From JACTOJ01 sp032335695 (lineage in GTDB: Bacteria; Bacillota; Clostridia; Clostridiales; Clostridiaceae), in the NCBI RefSeq assembly GCF_032335695.1, contig NZ_JACTOJ010000012.1, positions 1 through 64,000 of the forward strand: a stretch of DNA of 64,000 bases, in the 5' to 3' direction. Numbering within the stretch: position 1 is the stretch's first letter; the number at the start of each line of letters is the position of its first letter. Shown here one piece after another: positions 1 to 8,461 of this stretch. The position numbers and the translations under genes were made by a program. The notes beneath the pieces are model-generated. The model had not been told where the DNA came from. It did no database searches and worked only from the letters and a program-made list of their open reading frames with translations.

Positions 1-1347
1 TGTTGCTAATGTAAGTTGGATATTAACTCTTGTCCATGTAATGGGTGCTAATTTTTGAGTAACTGTATTAGATGATGAGCCCGCGCCGATACGAAAGCTT
101 ACATTTGAACCATTTTGAGATTTTACATAAACAGTTAATGTAAAAGTTGCTCCAGCAGATAATCCTCTTGCAGTAATGTAAGTATACCAATCATTTATTC
201 CAGTGGCTCCTGCAACTGATGATGTTATTCTCAAAGAATTATATGACCTTACTGTTGAGCTAGAATCTATTGCAATACTATATCCACCTCTTGCAGCATA
301 TGCTGAATTTAGCTGAATAAAATCTGAACCTACTATATAATTTCTTCCACCAATCTGTACATTATCAGTATAGTTAAATGAATCTTCTGGTGCAGGACAC
401 CATGTGGTAGCTTTGTCCCCTTCTTCTAGCTCTAGATTGTCTACCCAATATACTGCATTTAGTTTAAATATTTCTATTCTTAAATAACTTGCTGAAGCTA
501 TAAAAGTTTGAGAAAAATATGTCCATACTCCAGCTGGTATGTCTGAAGCTCCATAAGTTTGTACAGTCCAGTCGCTTCTAGCTATATTTATAGCCATAGC
601 ACTTATAGCGGTCTGTGAATATATCCATCCGCTAATAGTATATTTTTTCCCACTAACAGTAGGAAGAGTACCATAAAATCCAGTTGAACTATTTGTGTAG
701 CTTGTTGTATCTATTTTTAGTGAGTTAATACCTTCCTTGCTTACAGTATTGTCTACAGTAGATTTTGCCCCATTAGCAGTTCCCCACCAAACAGGAGCAC
801 TATATTCAAAGCCACTATTTTGTATTAAATTTCTGCAACCAATCTGCATACTCTCCAAAGCATTTAATCTAGTGCTATACTTTTGGTCTAAGTTAGGATA
901 TATGCTTGTAAATTGGTCATTCCAATTTTGTGTCTGTGATAAAGCAGAAGATAAAGCAGTGAATTCATTTGTGCTTTGGATAGCACTATCATTTCTAATA
1001 CCTTCTAGAACATTAATTGTAAATGTCTTAGTAGTTAATATACTGCTATCACTTCCGTATATTGCAATTTCACACTGCAAAACCCCAATAACTGCTAAAG
1101 CTTGGCTAGTAAGCTCTACAAGCACCTTGCCATTTGCAGCATCTTCCACCGTTACATTATTGAATATAAGCTTGTTATCTGCTTTAACTGCAAATATTTT
1201 AACTGTATGGTTAGTTAAGTCCATAACAACTGTGTTATTATATAAGGTAAACTCAATAAATCGGCTTTTAGTATCATTCTGCTTAGCATCTATAGTCACA
1301 TTAACATTTTTATCTATATCTAAATTAATTCTTTTTATATACTGCAT
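1..1347 (-). CDS. Phage baseplate upper protein, BppU-like, partial (runs off window)
   Basis: An open frame starts at ATG 1347 behind GGAGGTG and runs without a stop to the window edge, giving the first 449 residues. The N-terminal about 110 residues (start MQYIKRINLDIDKNVNV) resemble the BppU N-terminal domain of siphovirus baseplates. This is followed by a helix-forming linker and two beta-rich, carbohydrate-binding-like repeats, each opening with an N-x-I/L motif (GCRNLIQNSGFEYS and GGRNYIVGSDF). It lies 11 bases after the distal tail gene in the late operon, where host-receptor-binding proteins are expected. The family call comes from the N-terminus and position; the receptor is unknown and the C-terminus is outside the window. 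Confidence 0.7.
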   Translation of the reverse strand, partial: MQYIKRINLDIDKNVNVTIDAKQNDTKSRFIEFTLYNNTVVMDLTNHTVKIFAVKADNKLIFNNVTVEDAANGKVLVELTSQALAVIGVLQCEIAIYGSDSSILTTKTFTINVLEGIRNDSAIQSTNEFTALSSALSQTQNWNDQFTSIYPNLDQKYSTRLNALESMQIGCRNLIQNSGFEYSAPVWWGTANGAKSTVDNTVSKEGINSLKIDTTSYTNSSTGFYGTLPTVSGKKYTISGWIYSQTAISAMAINIARSDWTVQTYGASDIPAGVWTYFSQTFIASASYLRIEIFKLNAVYWVDNLELEEGDKATTWCPAPEDSFNYTDNVQIGGRNYIVGSDFIQLNSAYAARGGYSIAIDSSSTVRSYNSLRITSSVAGATGINDWYTYITARGLSAGATFTLTVYVKSQNGSNVSFRIGAGSSSNTVTQKLAPITWTRVNIQLTLAT

Positions 1348-1358
1348 CCTTTCACCTC

Positions 1359-2054
1359 CTACAAATACACCCAGTTAGGCGTAATTTCTATTTTATTTAT
1401 ATTTCCACTCCAAGTTATGCTATTTTCGCCTTCTTGAAGCACTGGAAACTCTCCACTCATTTGGCTATTAGCATTCATTTCATCCTTATAACAGTCCATT
1501 ATCATAGAATCTATAGTCACATAGTCACTTACATTATTAAGATTTATTTCAGTGCTGTTAACAAATAAGTCTATGCTGCCACTTCCATAAACTTTTAATA
1601 TAGGTTTGCTTTCGTAGGTACCTACATTAAGCAGCTTGGCTCTTGAAGAAAGTGTAATAATATTTTGTCCATCCTCAAGCCAAGCAAAAGAATCTACAGT
1701 AAACTTCACGCTAAAGCTACCCTTATACCTTAAGGATCTTTGAATATCCTCGCATTCAACTTTTTTTATCTTATAAAATACACCTAAATCGTCAGAAAAT
1801 TTAAGTTTTGAGCCTCTTAGCCATTTGGATATCCACCTGCATTTAGCAGTAAAATTGTACCTATCAATAAAGTTAAAAGCGATAGTTATTTCTTTATCTA
1901 ACCACCGCCCTTTATCTCTTATTAAACTTCCATTTCTGCCTTCTATATCAATCTCTTCCACATCTCGCTGTGCCACTGGAATATTCACTCTACTGATTAT
2001 CTTAATGCCTATATCTAAACAGGAGACATCATCTATTAAGCAAAAGTATTTCAT
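1359..2054 (-). CDS. Phage distal tail protein (Dit / Sipho_tail family)
   Basis: A 231-residue protein directly after the tape measure gene (2-base gap), the normal place of Dit in siphoviruses. The N-terminal half has the Dit pattern: a short strand, then RDVEEIDIEGRNGSLI followed by KGRW, matching the belt domain that rings the tail tip. Dit hexamers connect the tail tube to the baseplate and carry receptor-binding proteins, consistent with the BppU-like gene that follows. The length fits short Dit proteins without large carbohydrate-binding insertions. The call rests on the N-terminal motif plus order; no catalytic function is expected. Confidence 0.75.
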   Translation of the reverse strand: MKYFCLIDDVSCLDIGIKIISRVNIPVAQRDVEEIDIEGRNGSLIRDKGRWLDKEITIAFNFIDRYNFTAKCRWISKWLRGSKLKFSDDLGVFYKIKKVECEDIQRSLRYKGSFSVKFTVDSFAWLEDGQNIITLSSRAKLLNVGTYESKPILKVYGSGSIDLFVNSTEINLNNVSDYVTIDSMIMDCYKDEMNANSQMSGEFPVLQEGENSITWSGNINKIEITPNWVYL

Positions 2055-2056
2055 CT

Positions 2057-4441
2057 TTACTTTCCTCCCCTGCTTCTGCTATTTGCTGCAATAGCATCCT
2101 TAAGCTGCTTTTGAGTAAACTTAAAAGTCTGCTTAGCTAAGGTTTTACCGTCAAGAGGAATATCTACAGTTAAATATATATCTCCACCGATTCCAGTATT
2201 GTTACTATTAGCTGTATTCCTTGCCATTTCCATGGATACATCATGTGGGATTATCTGAGTTCCTGAAGGAAGGTTTACTATTTCACCACCAGCTTCATTT
2301 ATTCCAGCAAGCCCACCAGGGAAATTGTCTGTCCCTTTGGCGAACCAATTTATTCTTTGCGCGTGTGGAACATCAAATCCAAAATTTCCACCGCCTAACC
2401 AATCTGGAATAGGCACATTTATGCTATCAAGAGAATCTGCAATATCATTCCATCCATCTATAAAAAAGTTTAAAAATCCTTGAGCCCCTAATTTTAGTTG
2501 ATTCCAAAGCCATTCTCCTGTTTGTTCTATTGAGTACCAAGTGTCTTTAAGAGCACCCTTTATATAGTCCCAATTCTTTACTAGCTCATAGCCAACAATT
2601 ATTAATGCTCCTATCCCTATTGCAATCAAGCCTATGGGACTTGTAAATGCAGTAAATAGCCCTATAATACCACTTATAACTTGAAACGCTAGAAAAGCAC
2701 CTAGCAATCCTGCTAAAGTAGGTATAAGCCAGTCAGCATTTTGTTTAACAAAGCTAATAACATCACCTACATGCTGAAATACATCTCCTACTACCTTTCC
2801 TGCATCTCCAGCAGTTTGCTTAATCTGAGGCATATGCTGCTGTATCCAATTAGCTAAATCATTTAACTTAGGAAGCAGCTGATTTTCAAGCGGAATGAGT
2901 ATAGATGTATCTAGCTGTCTTTTTATACCCTGCATAGCTGATCCTATGTCATTGTATTTAATCTTTTTTATATCATTTAAGGCATTATAGGTCTTGTCTA
3001 TGCCTCCATCTAAATTAGTTAGATTAGTAATACCTGTTTTACCTAAGTCTTCCCACATAGTCCCCCACAGCTCAACACCAATTTGATTTTGCTTCAATGG
3101 ATCTTGCAAAGCTAATAATCTTTTATTTACTTCTTGAAAAGCTTTCTTTGCGGTATCTCCACCTTGTGCAAATTTTTGCTCTGTTTGCTGTACATTTAAG
3201 CCAAGTTTTTGAAATGCATCTTGGGTTGTATTGCTACCATCCTTGGCTCTTATCCCAAATTCCTTTACTGCATCCCCAAGCTTATCTACGCTAAAAGTTC
3301 CATTCATCGCACCATTTTCTAATATATTGAACATTTCTTCAGCATTGAAGCCTAGCCCTTTGAACTGCACAGAATACTCATTTATACTATCTAATAAGTC
3401 ACCGTTTTTATTTAATCCTTTCTGTGCTCCCTGAGCTATTAAATTATAGGCATCATCACCACTTAAACCGAATTGCATCATAAGCATATTGGCGCTTCTA
3501 ACGCTCTCATTTACATCAAAATCAAAAGTATCTCTAAGTAACAAAGCATTTTCGGTAAATCCTTTTAATTCTTTTGTACTCATACCTGTCTGTTGCTGTA
3601 TGTTTGTCATAGCCTCGGCTATATCATCAAAACTTTGCCCATAATTATCTCCATAAATCTCTAACATGATTTTTTGAAAGTCTTGCAAGTCCTCACCAGT
3701 AACTCCAGTGGCAGCGCCTATATTATTCATGGCTTTAGTCGCTTCTGTACTTTGTGTGGCAATCTCAGAAATGCCTTCTTTAGCTTTTTCCCATAAGTCT
3801 CTGCCTATAGACATTCCAAAGCCAGTTTTTATAGCATTTCCTATATCTCCAAGATGTTTTTTAAGTCCATCAAACTTACCGCCCATTTCCTCGGTCTTTT
3901 TAGAGGTATCATCTTCAGTTTTGACTAAGTCTTGCAAGCTCTTTTCAGTATTCAATATTTCTTTCTGCTGTTTATTGAATTTAATTGTTGCATTATCTAT
4001 AGATTTATTATTATTTTCAATAGATTTTTCAGTTTTGGTATATTGCTCCTTAAGCTTATTTAATTCATCATATAGTTTTTTAGATTCTGCGCTGTCCTTG
4101 CCAGTTGCTTCAACACTTTTTTTATAAGCCTCTGAGGTAGAATTAATCTCACTGGTCAAAGCTGTTAATCTATTTTTATATAACTGAGTGTCATTTTGAA
4201 GCTTTCCTATATACTCTTTCTGCATATTTAAAAGAGTATTTTGACCTTTTAATTTGTTGGAAAGTTCAGCTTGCAAAGCACCTAATTGCTCTTCTTCTGT
4301 ACCAAACAATTTAGCTTTTTCACTCGCTACACCAAACTCTGATTCAGTGACTTTAAGCTGGTTTGATACATCATTCATTTCCTTTTTAAAACTTGATGCA
4401 TCCGCTCCAATTCTTACATTAACACTAGTACCCTTAGCCAA
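2057..4441 (-). CDS. Phage tail tape measure protein (TP901-type), TTG start
   Basis: A 794-residue protein with a long charged coiled-coil N-terminal third, a TP901-type core (about residues 200-480, with GISEIATQSTEATKAMNNIG) and two hydrophobic segments at about 570-625 (LIPTLAGLLGAFLAFQVISG and a following one). It sets tail length and is ejected with the DNA. At roughly 0.15 nm per residue, the family rule, the tail would be near 120 nm; this is an inference. The start is TTG at 4441, immediately after the TAA of the frameshifted GT product, with GGAGGTGG inside the end of that frame. Translation of GT and the tape measure is therefore probably coupled. Confidence 0.9.
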   Translation of the reverse strand: MAKGTSVNVRIGADASSFKKEMNDVSNQLKVTESEFGVASEKAKLFGTEEEQLGALQAELSNKLKGQNTLLNMQKEYIGKLQNDTQLYKNRLTALTSEINSTSEAYKKSVEATGKDSAESKKLYDELNKLKEQYTKTEKSIENNNKSIDNATIKFNKQQKEILNTEKSLQDLVKTEDDTSKKTEEMGGKFDGLKKHLGDIGNAIKTGFGMSIGRDLWEKAKEGISEIATQSTEATKAMNNIGAATGVTGEDLQDFQKIMLEIYGDNYGQSFDDIAEAMTNIQQQTGMSTKELKGFTENALLLRDTFDFDVNESVRSANMLMMQFGLSGDDAYNLIAQGAQKGLNKNGDLLDSINEYSVQFKGLGFNAEEMFNILENGAMNGTFSVDKLGDAVKEFGIRAKDGSNTTQDAFQKLGLNVQQTEQKFAQGGDTAKKAFQEVNKRLLALQDPLKQNQIGVELWGTMWEDLGKTGITNLTNLDGGIDKTYNALNDIKKIKYNDIGSAMQGIKRQLDTSILIPLENQLLPKLNDLANWIQQHMPQIKQTAGDAGKVVGDVFQHVGDVISFVKQNADWLIPTLAGLLGAFLAFQVISGIIGLFTAFTSPIGLIAIGIGALIIVGYELVKNWDYIKGALKDTWYSIEQTGEWLWNQLKLGAQGFLNFFIDGWNDIADSLDSINVPIPDWLGGGNFGFDVPHAQRINWFAKGTDNFPGGLAGINEAGGEIVNLPSGTQIIPHDVSMEMARNTANSNNTGIGGDIYLTVDIPLDGKTLAKQTFKFTQKQLKDAIAANSRSRGGK

Positions 4442-5055
4442 TTAATCCACCTCCTCTGCCTCTTCTTCATACTCTTTCAGTTCCTTATCCATTAATATTT
4501 TAAAGCCCATGTAGTCCATGTAAGCTATAATGTCCATATTCTCACATTCCTCAAAACTATTACCATATTCTTGGGCAAAATTATATATATAATATAGATT
4601 TTTCATGTTAATTTCATATTCTTTATCTTGTATTTCTTCTTTAGTAACATACCCATTTTCTAGATCATAATCATCAAAAGCAGAACCGCAAGAGGGCTGG
4701 GTATCTTCTTCCTCTTGCGGATTTATTTTTTTAGCAGCTTATTCATTCCTGCATTATACTTGTTTATAACTTCTGAGGTTATATCCCTGTATATACTTAC
4801 AAAGTTCTCAAGCTCAATTCCGTTCCAAAATTCCTCTTCCGTAAATTTATACCCAAAGAAGAAGATGATATATTGAACCGCTAATTGTTCCTGCTCATAC
4901 TGACTTAAGCTTTGAGAATCCTTAATGGCTTCCTGCAGCTTTCTATAATGCTGTCCTGTTATTACTGGCTGCCTATAAGTTTTAGATGTGACTACATCCT
5001 TCATTTCACCGTTATCTTCTTTTTCTTCGTGAAAATTTAATGTTAATTCTATCAT
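4442..5055 (-). CDS. Tail assembly chaperone gpGT-type fusion made by -1 frameshifting
   Basis: This long form shares the first 110 residues with the gpG-like protein. It then shifts to the -1 frame at a run of seven A on the coding strand (complement of 4726-4732) and continues for about 94 further codons to TAA at 4444-4442. The extension is open throughout, acidic, and ends EEEAEEVD directly before the tape measure start. In siphoviruses such as lambda, gpG and gpGT load the tape measure during tail assembly. The frame was checked by hand codon by codon; there is no independent start for the extension, as expected for a frameshift product. Confidence 0.8.
4686..4732 (-). promoter_or_regulatory. 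Programmed -1 ribosomal frameshift signal
   Basis: On the coding (minus) strand the zero-frame codons are CTA AAA AAA TAA, containing the slippery heptamer A AAA AAA. After a 5-base spacer comes a perfect 10-bp inverted repeat (CCGCAAGAGG at 4711-4720 pairing with 4686-4695) around a 15-base loop. Slippery site, spacer and stimulatory stem match the classic -1 frameshift layout. Confidence 0.8.
4723..5055 (-). CDS. Tail assembly chaperone, short form (gpG-like)
   Basis: A 110-residue protein between the tail tube and tape measure genes, the standard place of the siphovirus tail chaperone. It begins MIELTLNFHEEKEDNG and ends LLKK just after the homopolymeric A run that serves as the frameshift site. 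It is mostly helical with no known catalytic motif. In known phages it is made in excess over the frameshifted long form, and the ratio matters for tail assembly. The call depends mainly on position and on the frameshift arrangement. Confidence 0.8.
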   Translation of the reverse strand: MIELTLNFHEEKEDNGEMKDVVTSKTYRQPVITGQHYRKLQEAIKDSQSLSQYEQEQLAVQYIIFFFGYKFTEEEFWNGIELENFVSIYRDITSEVINKYNAGMNKLLKK

Positions 5056-5087
5056 TATATAAACTACTCCCTCTATTCATAATGAAA

Positions 5088-5105
5088 GAGAGAGTTTCCT
5101 CCCTC
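5088..5105 (-). terminator. Hairpin after the tail tube gene
   Basis: Just past the stop of the tail tube gene the minus strand folds as GAGGGAG-GAAA-CTCTCTC (7 bp with one G-T pair, GNRA-type loop), followed by TTTC. It could act as a partial terminator or as an mRNA 3' stabiliser, giving more tail tube than chaperone message. Confidence 0.45.
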
Positions 5106-5696
5106 TTATGCTGCACTCGGTAGTTCCTGCACTTTACTAAACCAATCAGCTATAGCTGCCTTTGCATCAGTATCAGTATCTAATAAGTAGCTTTCATCGA
5201 CTCTTATTCTATACCTATTATCCTTCTGTCTGCCCATTATATCGCCTTTTATAGCCTGTGACTGTATCTTTGGCTTATCTCCACCACCCATGGATTCATA
5301 ATCACTGTCTTCACCCTGTCCGAACTTAACATTATAGTACCAGCTAAATTCATATTTTCCGTCTGTTTTCTTTGATCTAAAACCTATGGCTATATTCTTT
5401 GCCACATCATCAGTTGATTCCGCAAGAAATCCATTTTGTACAGTGTATCCCATTAACATGGCTTTTTCTGTAGGCGATAAGTCTCCCCATTCAATTTCTA
5501 TAGAGCCACTTTCGAACCCATCTACGGTTTCCTCTGTGACATCATCACTTTTTATTTGTTCACTGGACTTTTTAATACTTATTTTTGCTGTAACTCCCTT
5601 CTTTACCAACACTGGAGTGCCAGTTGTATAAGTAGTAGCATCATCCTTTGTTATTACAGCCACATATATATCTTTTAGACCTTTTCTTCTTGCCAT
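5106..5696 (-). CDS. Phage major tail (tube) protein
   Basis: A 196-residue protein of the phi13-type major tail family. It starts MARRKGLKDIYVAVITKDD and contains alternating beta strands with the SIEIEWGDLSPTEKAMLMGY segment typical of clostridial tail tube proteins. It polymerises into the non-contractile tail tube. It sits after the DUF3168-type tail completion gene and before the chaperone pair, in canonical order, and is followed by a hairpin, as is common for highly expressed structural genes. No contractile sheath gene is present, which supports a siphovirus. Confidence 0.85.
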   Translation of the reverse strand: MARRKGLKDIYVAVITKDDATTYTTGTPVLVKKGVTAKISIKKSSEQIKSDDVTEETVDGFESGSIEIEWGDLSPTEKAMLMGYTVQNGFLAESTDDVAKNIAIGFRSKKTDGKYEFSWYYNVKFGQGEDSDYESMGGGDKPKIQSQAIKGDIMGRQKDNRYRIRVDESYLLDTDTDAKAAIADWFSKVQELPSAA

Positions 5697-5717
5697 TATA
5701 TCTCTTCCTTTCTATGC

Positions 5718-6062
5718 TTATTCTGATTCTTCATTTAGGATGAAAAATCGTAATGCCTTATGATATATTTTTGTATCCTCTTCATACTGATCCTGCCCCT
5801 GTAGAAAAGTACAATCTATAGCCTTTAAAGCCTTTTTAATCTGTTTCTTCAAATCTTCCACATTATCTCTGCTCCATATATCAACCTGAAACTCTGTGCC
5901 TGTTATTTCATCCTCATCATCACTATATCCCTCTACATCTTCATTCAGCAGAATAAAAGTTACATGAGTTTCATTTATGTTTTCATCATACCAACCATAT
6001 CTAACAGGTATGGAATCAAGGGCATTGGATAAAGCAGTATCGATTAATTCTATATTGTCCAT
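5718..6062 (-). CDS. Tail completion / terminator-like protein (DUF3168-like)
   Basis: A 114-residue protein with the tail-terminator profile: an N-terminal helix (MDNIELIDTALSNALDSI), then a beta-alpha-beta region (THVTFILLNEDVEGYSDD, TEFQVDIWSRD) similar to the lambda gpU / DUF3168 group. This family caps the tail tube and forms part of the head-tail interface. It lies between the HK97 gp10-like gene and the tail tube gene, exactly where such proteins are found. Sequence conservation is low in this family, so the gene order carries much of the call. Confidence 0.65.
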   Translation of the reverse strand: MDNIELIDTALSNALDSIPVRYGWYDENINETHVTFILLNEDVEGYSDDEDEITGTEFQVDIWSRDNVEDLKKQIKKALKAIDCTFLQGQDQYEEDTKIYHKALRFFILNEESE

Positions 6063-6073
6063 GCTATCTCTCC

Positions 6074-6517
6074 TTAACTAAAGTCTGCTAAAAGCTTGCT
6101 GTATTCTTGCTTTGCTATATTGTAAAATTCGGTTGACTCCTCTTTTAGAGAATTCTGTAAGAATGGCTGGGGCTTATTCTTGCTTGTTCCCCATCCATAC
6201 TCTATAAATTTGGCATAAAAATAAGGAGACGAATCACCCTTCTCCCATCCAACAAGAATATATAATTGTCCATTTTTATTTTTTACTGCTGAAATCGGTA
6301 TGTTGTCAGCCATATGCTTTCCACTTCGGCTGCCTTTTCTTCCACTATTCCATGGATTTTTTGACTTTGGAGCTTTAGATCCAGCTTTATTTTGAACTAA
6401 CTTACCACATTTCTTTAATATACTTTTATTCGTCTTATTCAGTTCATCCTCTGAGCATACCTTTTTTATGTCTTCCAGCAAACCGTCTATTCCGCTTAAA
6501 TCCATGTTAACCGCCAT
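6074..6517 (-). CDS. HK97 gp10-like head-tail / tail completion protein
   Basis: A 147-residue basic protein with an N-terminal helical part, then KAPKSKNPWNSGRKGSRSGKH, VGWEKGDSSPYFYAKFIEYGWG and PQPFLQNS, the pattern of the HK97 gp10 family in which the Y-x-x-x-x-E-Y-G core and a PxPFL motif recur. Members take part in joining tail to head. It begins 1 base after the stop of the preceding adaptor gene region, in a tightly packed operon. Confidence 0.75.
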   Translation of the reverse strand: MAVNMDLSGIDGLLEDIKKVCSEDELNKTNKSILKKCGKLVQNKAGSKAPKSKNPWNSGRKGSRSGKHMADNIPISAVKNKNGQLYILVGWEKGDSSPYFYAKFIEYGWGTSKNKPQPFLQNSLKEESTEFYNIAKQEYSKLLADFS

Positions 6518-6518
6518 A

Positions 6519-6845
6519 TCACATTACCTCTGTAGCCTTCAATATAATTTTTTCCTTCTTCATGTTTAAGTAATCCACATATACTAGGTTAAAAACTCTT
6601 CCTTTCCATACAACCCTAAATTCTTTTGTATTAAGGTTATCAAGGCGGTTGCAGTATCTAACTGTAAAGTTTAAAGTATTTTCTAAATTCACATTGATGG
6701 CTTGGTATAACTCATTTCCAAACAAATTATTTATTCCACTCCAGCAGCCATAAAACTCCTCCCATACTGGCTTTGGTATTCCTTTTTCTTTTATAAGATT
6801 TCTCTTTTGTATCATTATTCTTTCATTCAATATTCCTGGATTCAT
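6519..6845 (-). CDS. Phage head-tail adaptor (gp9/HK97 gp7-like head closure)
   Basis: A 108-residue protein matching the small beta-barrel head-closure family (SPP1 gp16-like, Phage_H_T_join): start MNPGILNERIMIQKR, a middle WEEFYGCWSGINNLFGNELYQA, and the closing FNLVYVDYLNMKKEKIILKATEV. These proteins seal the capsid portal after DNA packaging. The start overlaps the stop of the preceding connector gene by four bases, indicating coupled translation. Confidence 0.8.
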   Translation of the reverse strand: MNPGILNERIMIQKRNLIKEKGIPKPVWEEFYGCWSGINNLFGNELYQAINVNLENTLNFTVRYCNRLDNLNTKEFRVVWKGRVFNLVYVDYLNMKKEKIILKATEVM

Positions 6846-7138
6846 GACCTGCCTCCACTATAGCTTGTATCATAACAATACTTAAGCTGTGCAATTAAGC
6901 TCTGCAAGCCATAAGCAAGTTGGTTGCCTTGACCTGTGGGTTCCCTGTTTTCATACCAATGAACCACCAGCATTTTAATTGCTAATTTTGCCACATTATC
7001 AGTTTCAATTAAAATGCAGCCTGCATTAATAAGATACTGCTCTGCTGCCATTATTAAACTTTCTATATCTTCATCTTCCGAGGTATAATCTTCTTCCAAG
7101 CGCAAATATTTTTTAGCCTCTATAACTGTTAATACCAT
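6842..7138 (-). CDS. Head-tail connector (HK97 gp6-like)
   Basis: A 98-residue helical protein, start MVLTVIEAKKYLRLEEDYTS, characteristic of the HK97 gp6 / DNA-packaging connector family (a KxYLRxD/E start, then ED..I..LI..A..Y). It forms a dodecameric ring under the portal. It follows the major capsid gene and overlaps the next adaptor gene by four bases. Confidence 0.85.
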   Translation of the reverse strand: MVLTVIEAKKYLRLEEDYTSEDEDIESLIMAAEQYLINAGCILIETDNVAKLAIKMLVVHWYENREPTGQGNQLAYGLQSLIAQLKYCYDTSYSGGRS

Positions 7139-7160
7139 TTCTTCACCTCACAATTAAGAA

Positions 7161-7178
7161 AGAGGGGTATTCCCCTCT
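7161..7178 (-). terminator. Hairpin just after the major capsid gene
   Basis: On the minus strand AGAGGGG-AATA-CCCCTCT forms a perfect 7-bp stem two bases past the capsid stop codon, followed by TTCTT. It is likely a partial terminator or 3'-end stabiliser that lets capsid mRNA accumulate over the connector messages. Confidence 0.55.
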
Positions 7179-7179
7179 A

Positions 7180-8403
7180 CTAGCCCACCTTAGAGTAAAG
7201 AATTCTAACAGCTTTCTTATCCCAAACCCTAGAGTCCTGTCTTATTATTCCTCTCATTATTGTGCTGTTATTTTTAAAGCCTGCTTCCTTGGAAGATGCC
7301 ACACTCATTTGCTGTCTGTCCCACAAAACTATACCTTGCTTTAGGTCACCAATTATAAAAGGTACTAATGGATTAGCCACATCTGTATTATCATTTGGTA
7401 AAGTATCATCATCATAAACTATGACTGTTTTACCCTTGAATTTATACGGAAATTCTTGAGTCCCATCCCCAGTTAGCAATGGTCTTCCTGTGCTATCTTC
7501 CATTCCATCTAATATATCAAGTCCGCTTTGATTAGTAACAATCTTTGCTGCTGCAGCTATTGGTCTTGGGAAACTTTTATTTAAAACTGTCTTTAGCTTA
7601 TTGAAGGTTACCACAGAAGTAAGAACCTCTTTAGTAAATACATTTTCATTATCTGCTACAGTTTCCTTGGCTGTACCTAGTATGCCTTGGCTTCCTTTAG
7701 TTCCGTCTGCATTAAGCAGCATGTCATTGTCTGTTGCATAAGCTTTCTTTACAAACCATTGAGCTAAATAATCTACCAAACCCCCTGTTTCATCATCTAG
7801 CAAGCTATTAGGTATTGGTAGAAGACCTCCCAAGTCTCTTATCTTGTAATCAATCTTTGCCCACTGAGGTGATTTTAAATCTGGTAAATCAGCTAATTCC
7901 TCTACATCTTCAAAAGGTGCATTTGAAGCATTTTTTTCTATTATTCTTGAACCTTCTTTTGTATTAACAGGAATTACTGTTACAAGCTCTCTTAAGCTTA
8001 CATATTCCCTTGATAATTCATTTATTTTAGTTAGTATATCTTTAGGTATAAGATACCCACCATCTGCATCAGTATTGCTTGATAGAGCCTTTATTTCCTC
8101 TCCGTTTAGTTGTCTCTTGGCTATAGCCTTAGCAAAAGCTTTAACATGAAGCGCAGATACTTCCTTATTGTCTACTTTTGATAGATTATCCTTAGACTGA
8201 TCTGTTATCTCTATGCCATTTTCATTGAAGTTCTTACCATCATCAAGTACCTTTTGAGCTTCTATCTTAGCCTTTATAGCCTTTAATTCCTCTGTTTTTG
8301 CTTTTATTTCTTCTGCTGTAGCCCCTTCTTTGTTCATTAGTGTATTTGCTTCATTCTGCAACCCATCAAACTTATTTAACAATTCTCTTAACTCTTTACT
8401 CAT
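7180..8403 (-). CDS. Major capsid protein (HK97 fold) with N-terminal scaffold region
   Basis: A 407-residue protein. Residues about 1-100 are a charged coiled coil (scaffold/delta domain, MSKELRELLNKFDGLQ...), followed by the HK97 capsid core with DADGGYLIPKDI and SLRELVTVIPV, and a C-terminal VWDKKAVRILYSKVG. In this family the coiled coil guides procapsid assembly and is then removed by the prohead protease, encoded immediately upstream. Hairpins flank the gene on both sides, fitting its need for high expression. The length is normal for the family. Confidence 0.92.
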   Translation of the reverse strand: MSKELRELLNKFDGLQNEANTLMNKEGATAEEIKAKTEELKAIKAKIEAQKVLDDGKNFNENGIEITDQSKDNLSKVDNKEVSALHVKAFAKAIAKRQLNGEEIKALSSNTDADGGYLIPKDILTKINELSREYVSLRELVTVIPVNTKEGSRIIEKNASNAPFEDVEELADLPDLKSPQWAKIDYKIRDLGGLLPIPNSLLDDETGGLVDYLAQWFVKKAYATDNDMLLNADGTKGSQGILGTAKETVADNENVFTKEVLTSVVTFNKLKTVLNKSFPRPIAAAAKIVTNQSGLDILDGMEDSTGRPLLTGDGTQEFPYKFKGKTVIVYDDDTLPNDNTDVANPLVPFIIGDLKQGIVLWDRQQMSVASSKEAGFKNNSTIMRGIIRQDSRVWDKKAVRILYSKVG

Positions 8404-8434
8404 TTATCTTTCCTCGCTTTCATATTTTGAATAT

Positions 8435-8461
8435 AAAAAAAGCCCTAGAGTTCTAACTCTA
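8435..8461 (-). terminator. Terminator-like hairpin between protease and capsid genes
   Basis: At the end of the protease frame the minus strand reads TAGAGTT-AG-AACTCTA (about 6 bp with a small loop), then GGGC and seven T. It looks like a weak intrinsic terminator or processing site inside the late operon, upstream of the capsid gene. Confidence 0.45.

Noticed and set aside
737..1378. Plus-strand open frame of 213 codons in the baseplate gene region
   Set aside because: It is antisense to the BppU-like gene, which has a proper start, ribosome site and family features; the plus frame has none.
4442..4722. Treating the open frame after the gpG stop as an independent gene
   Set aside because: It has no start with a ribosome site and is fully explained as the frameshifted extension.
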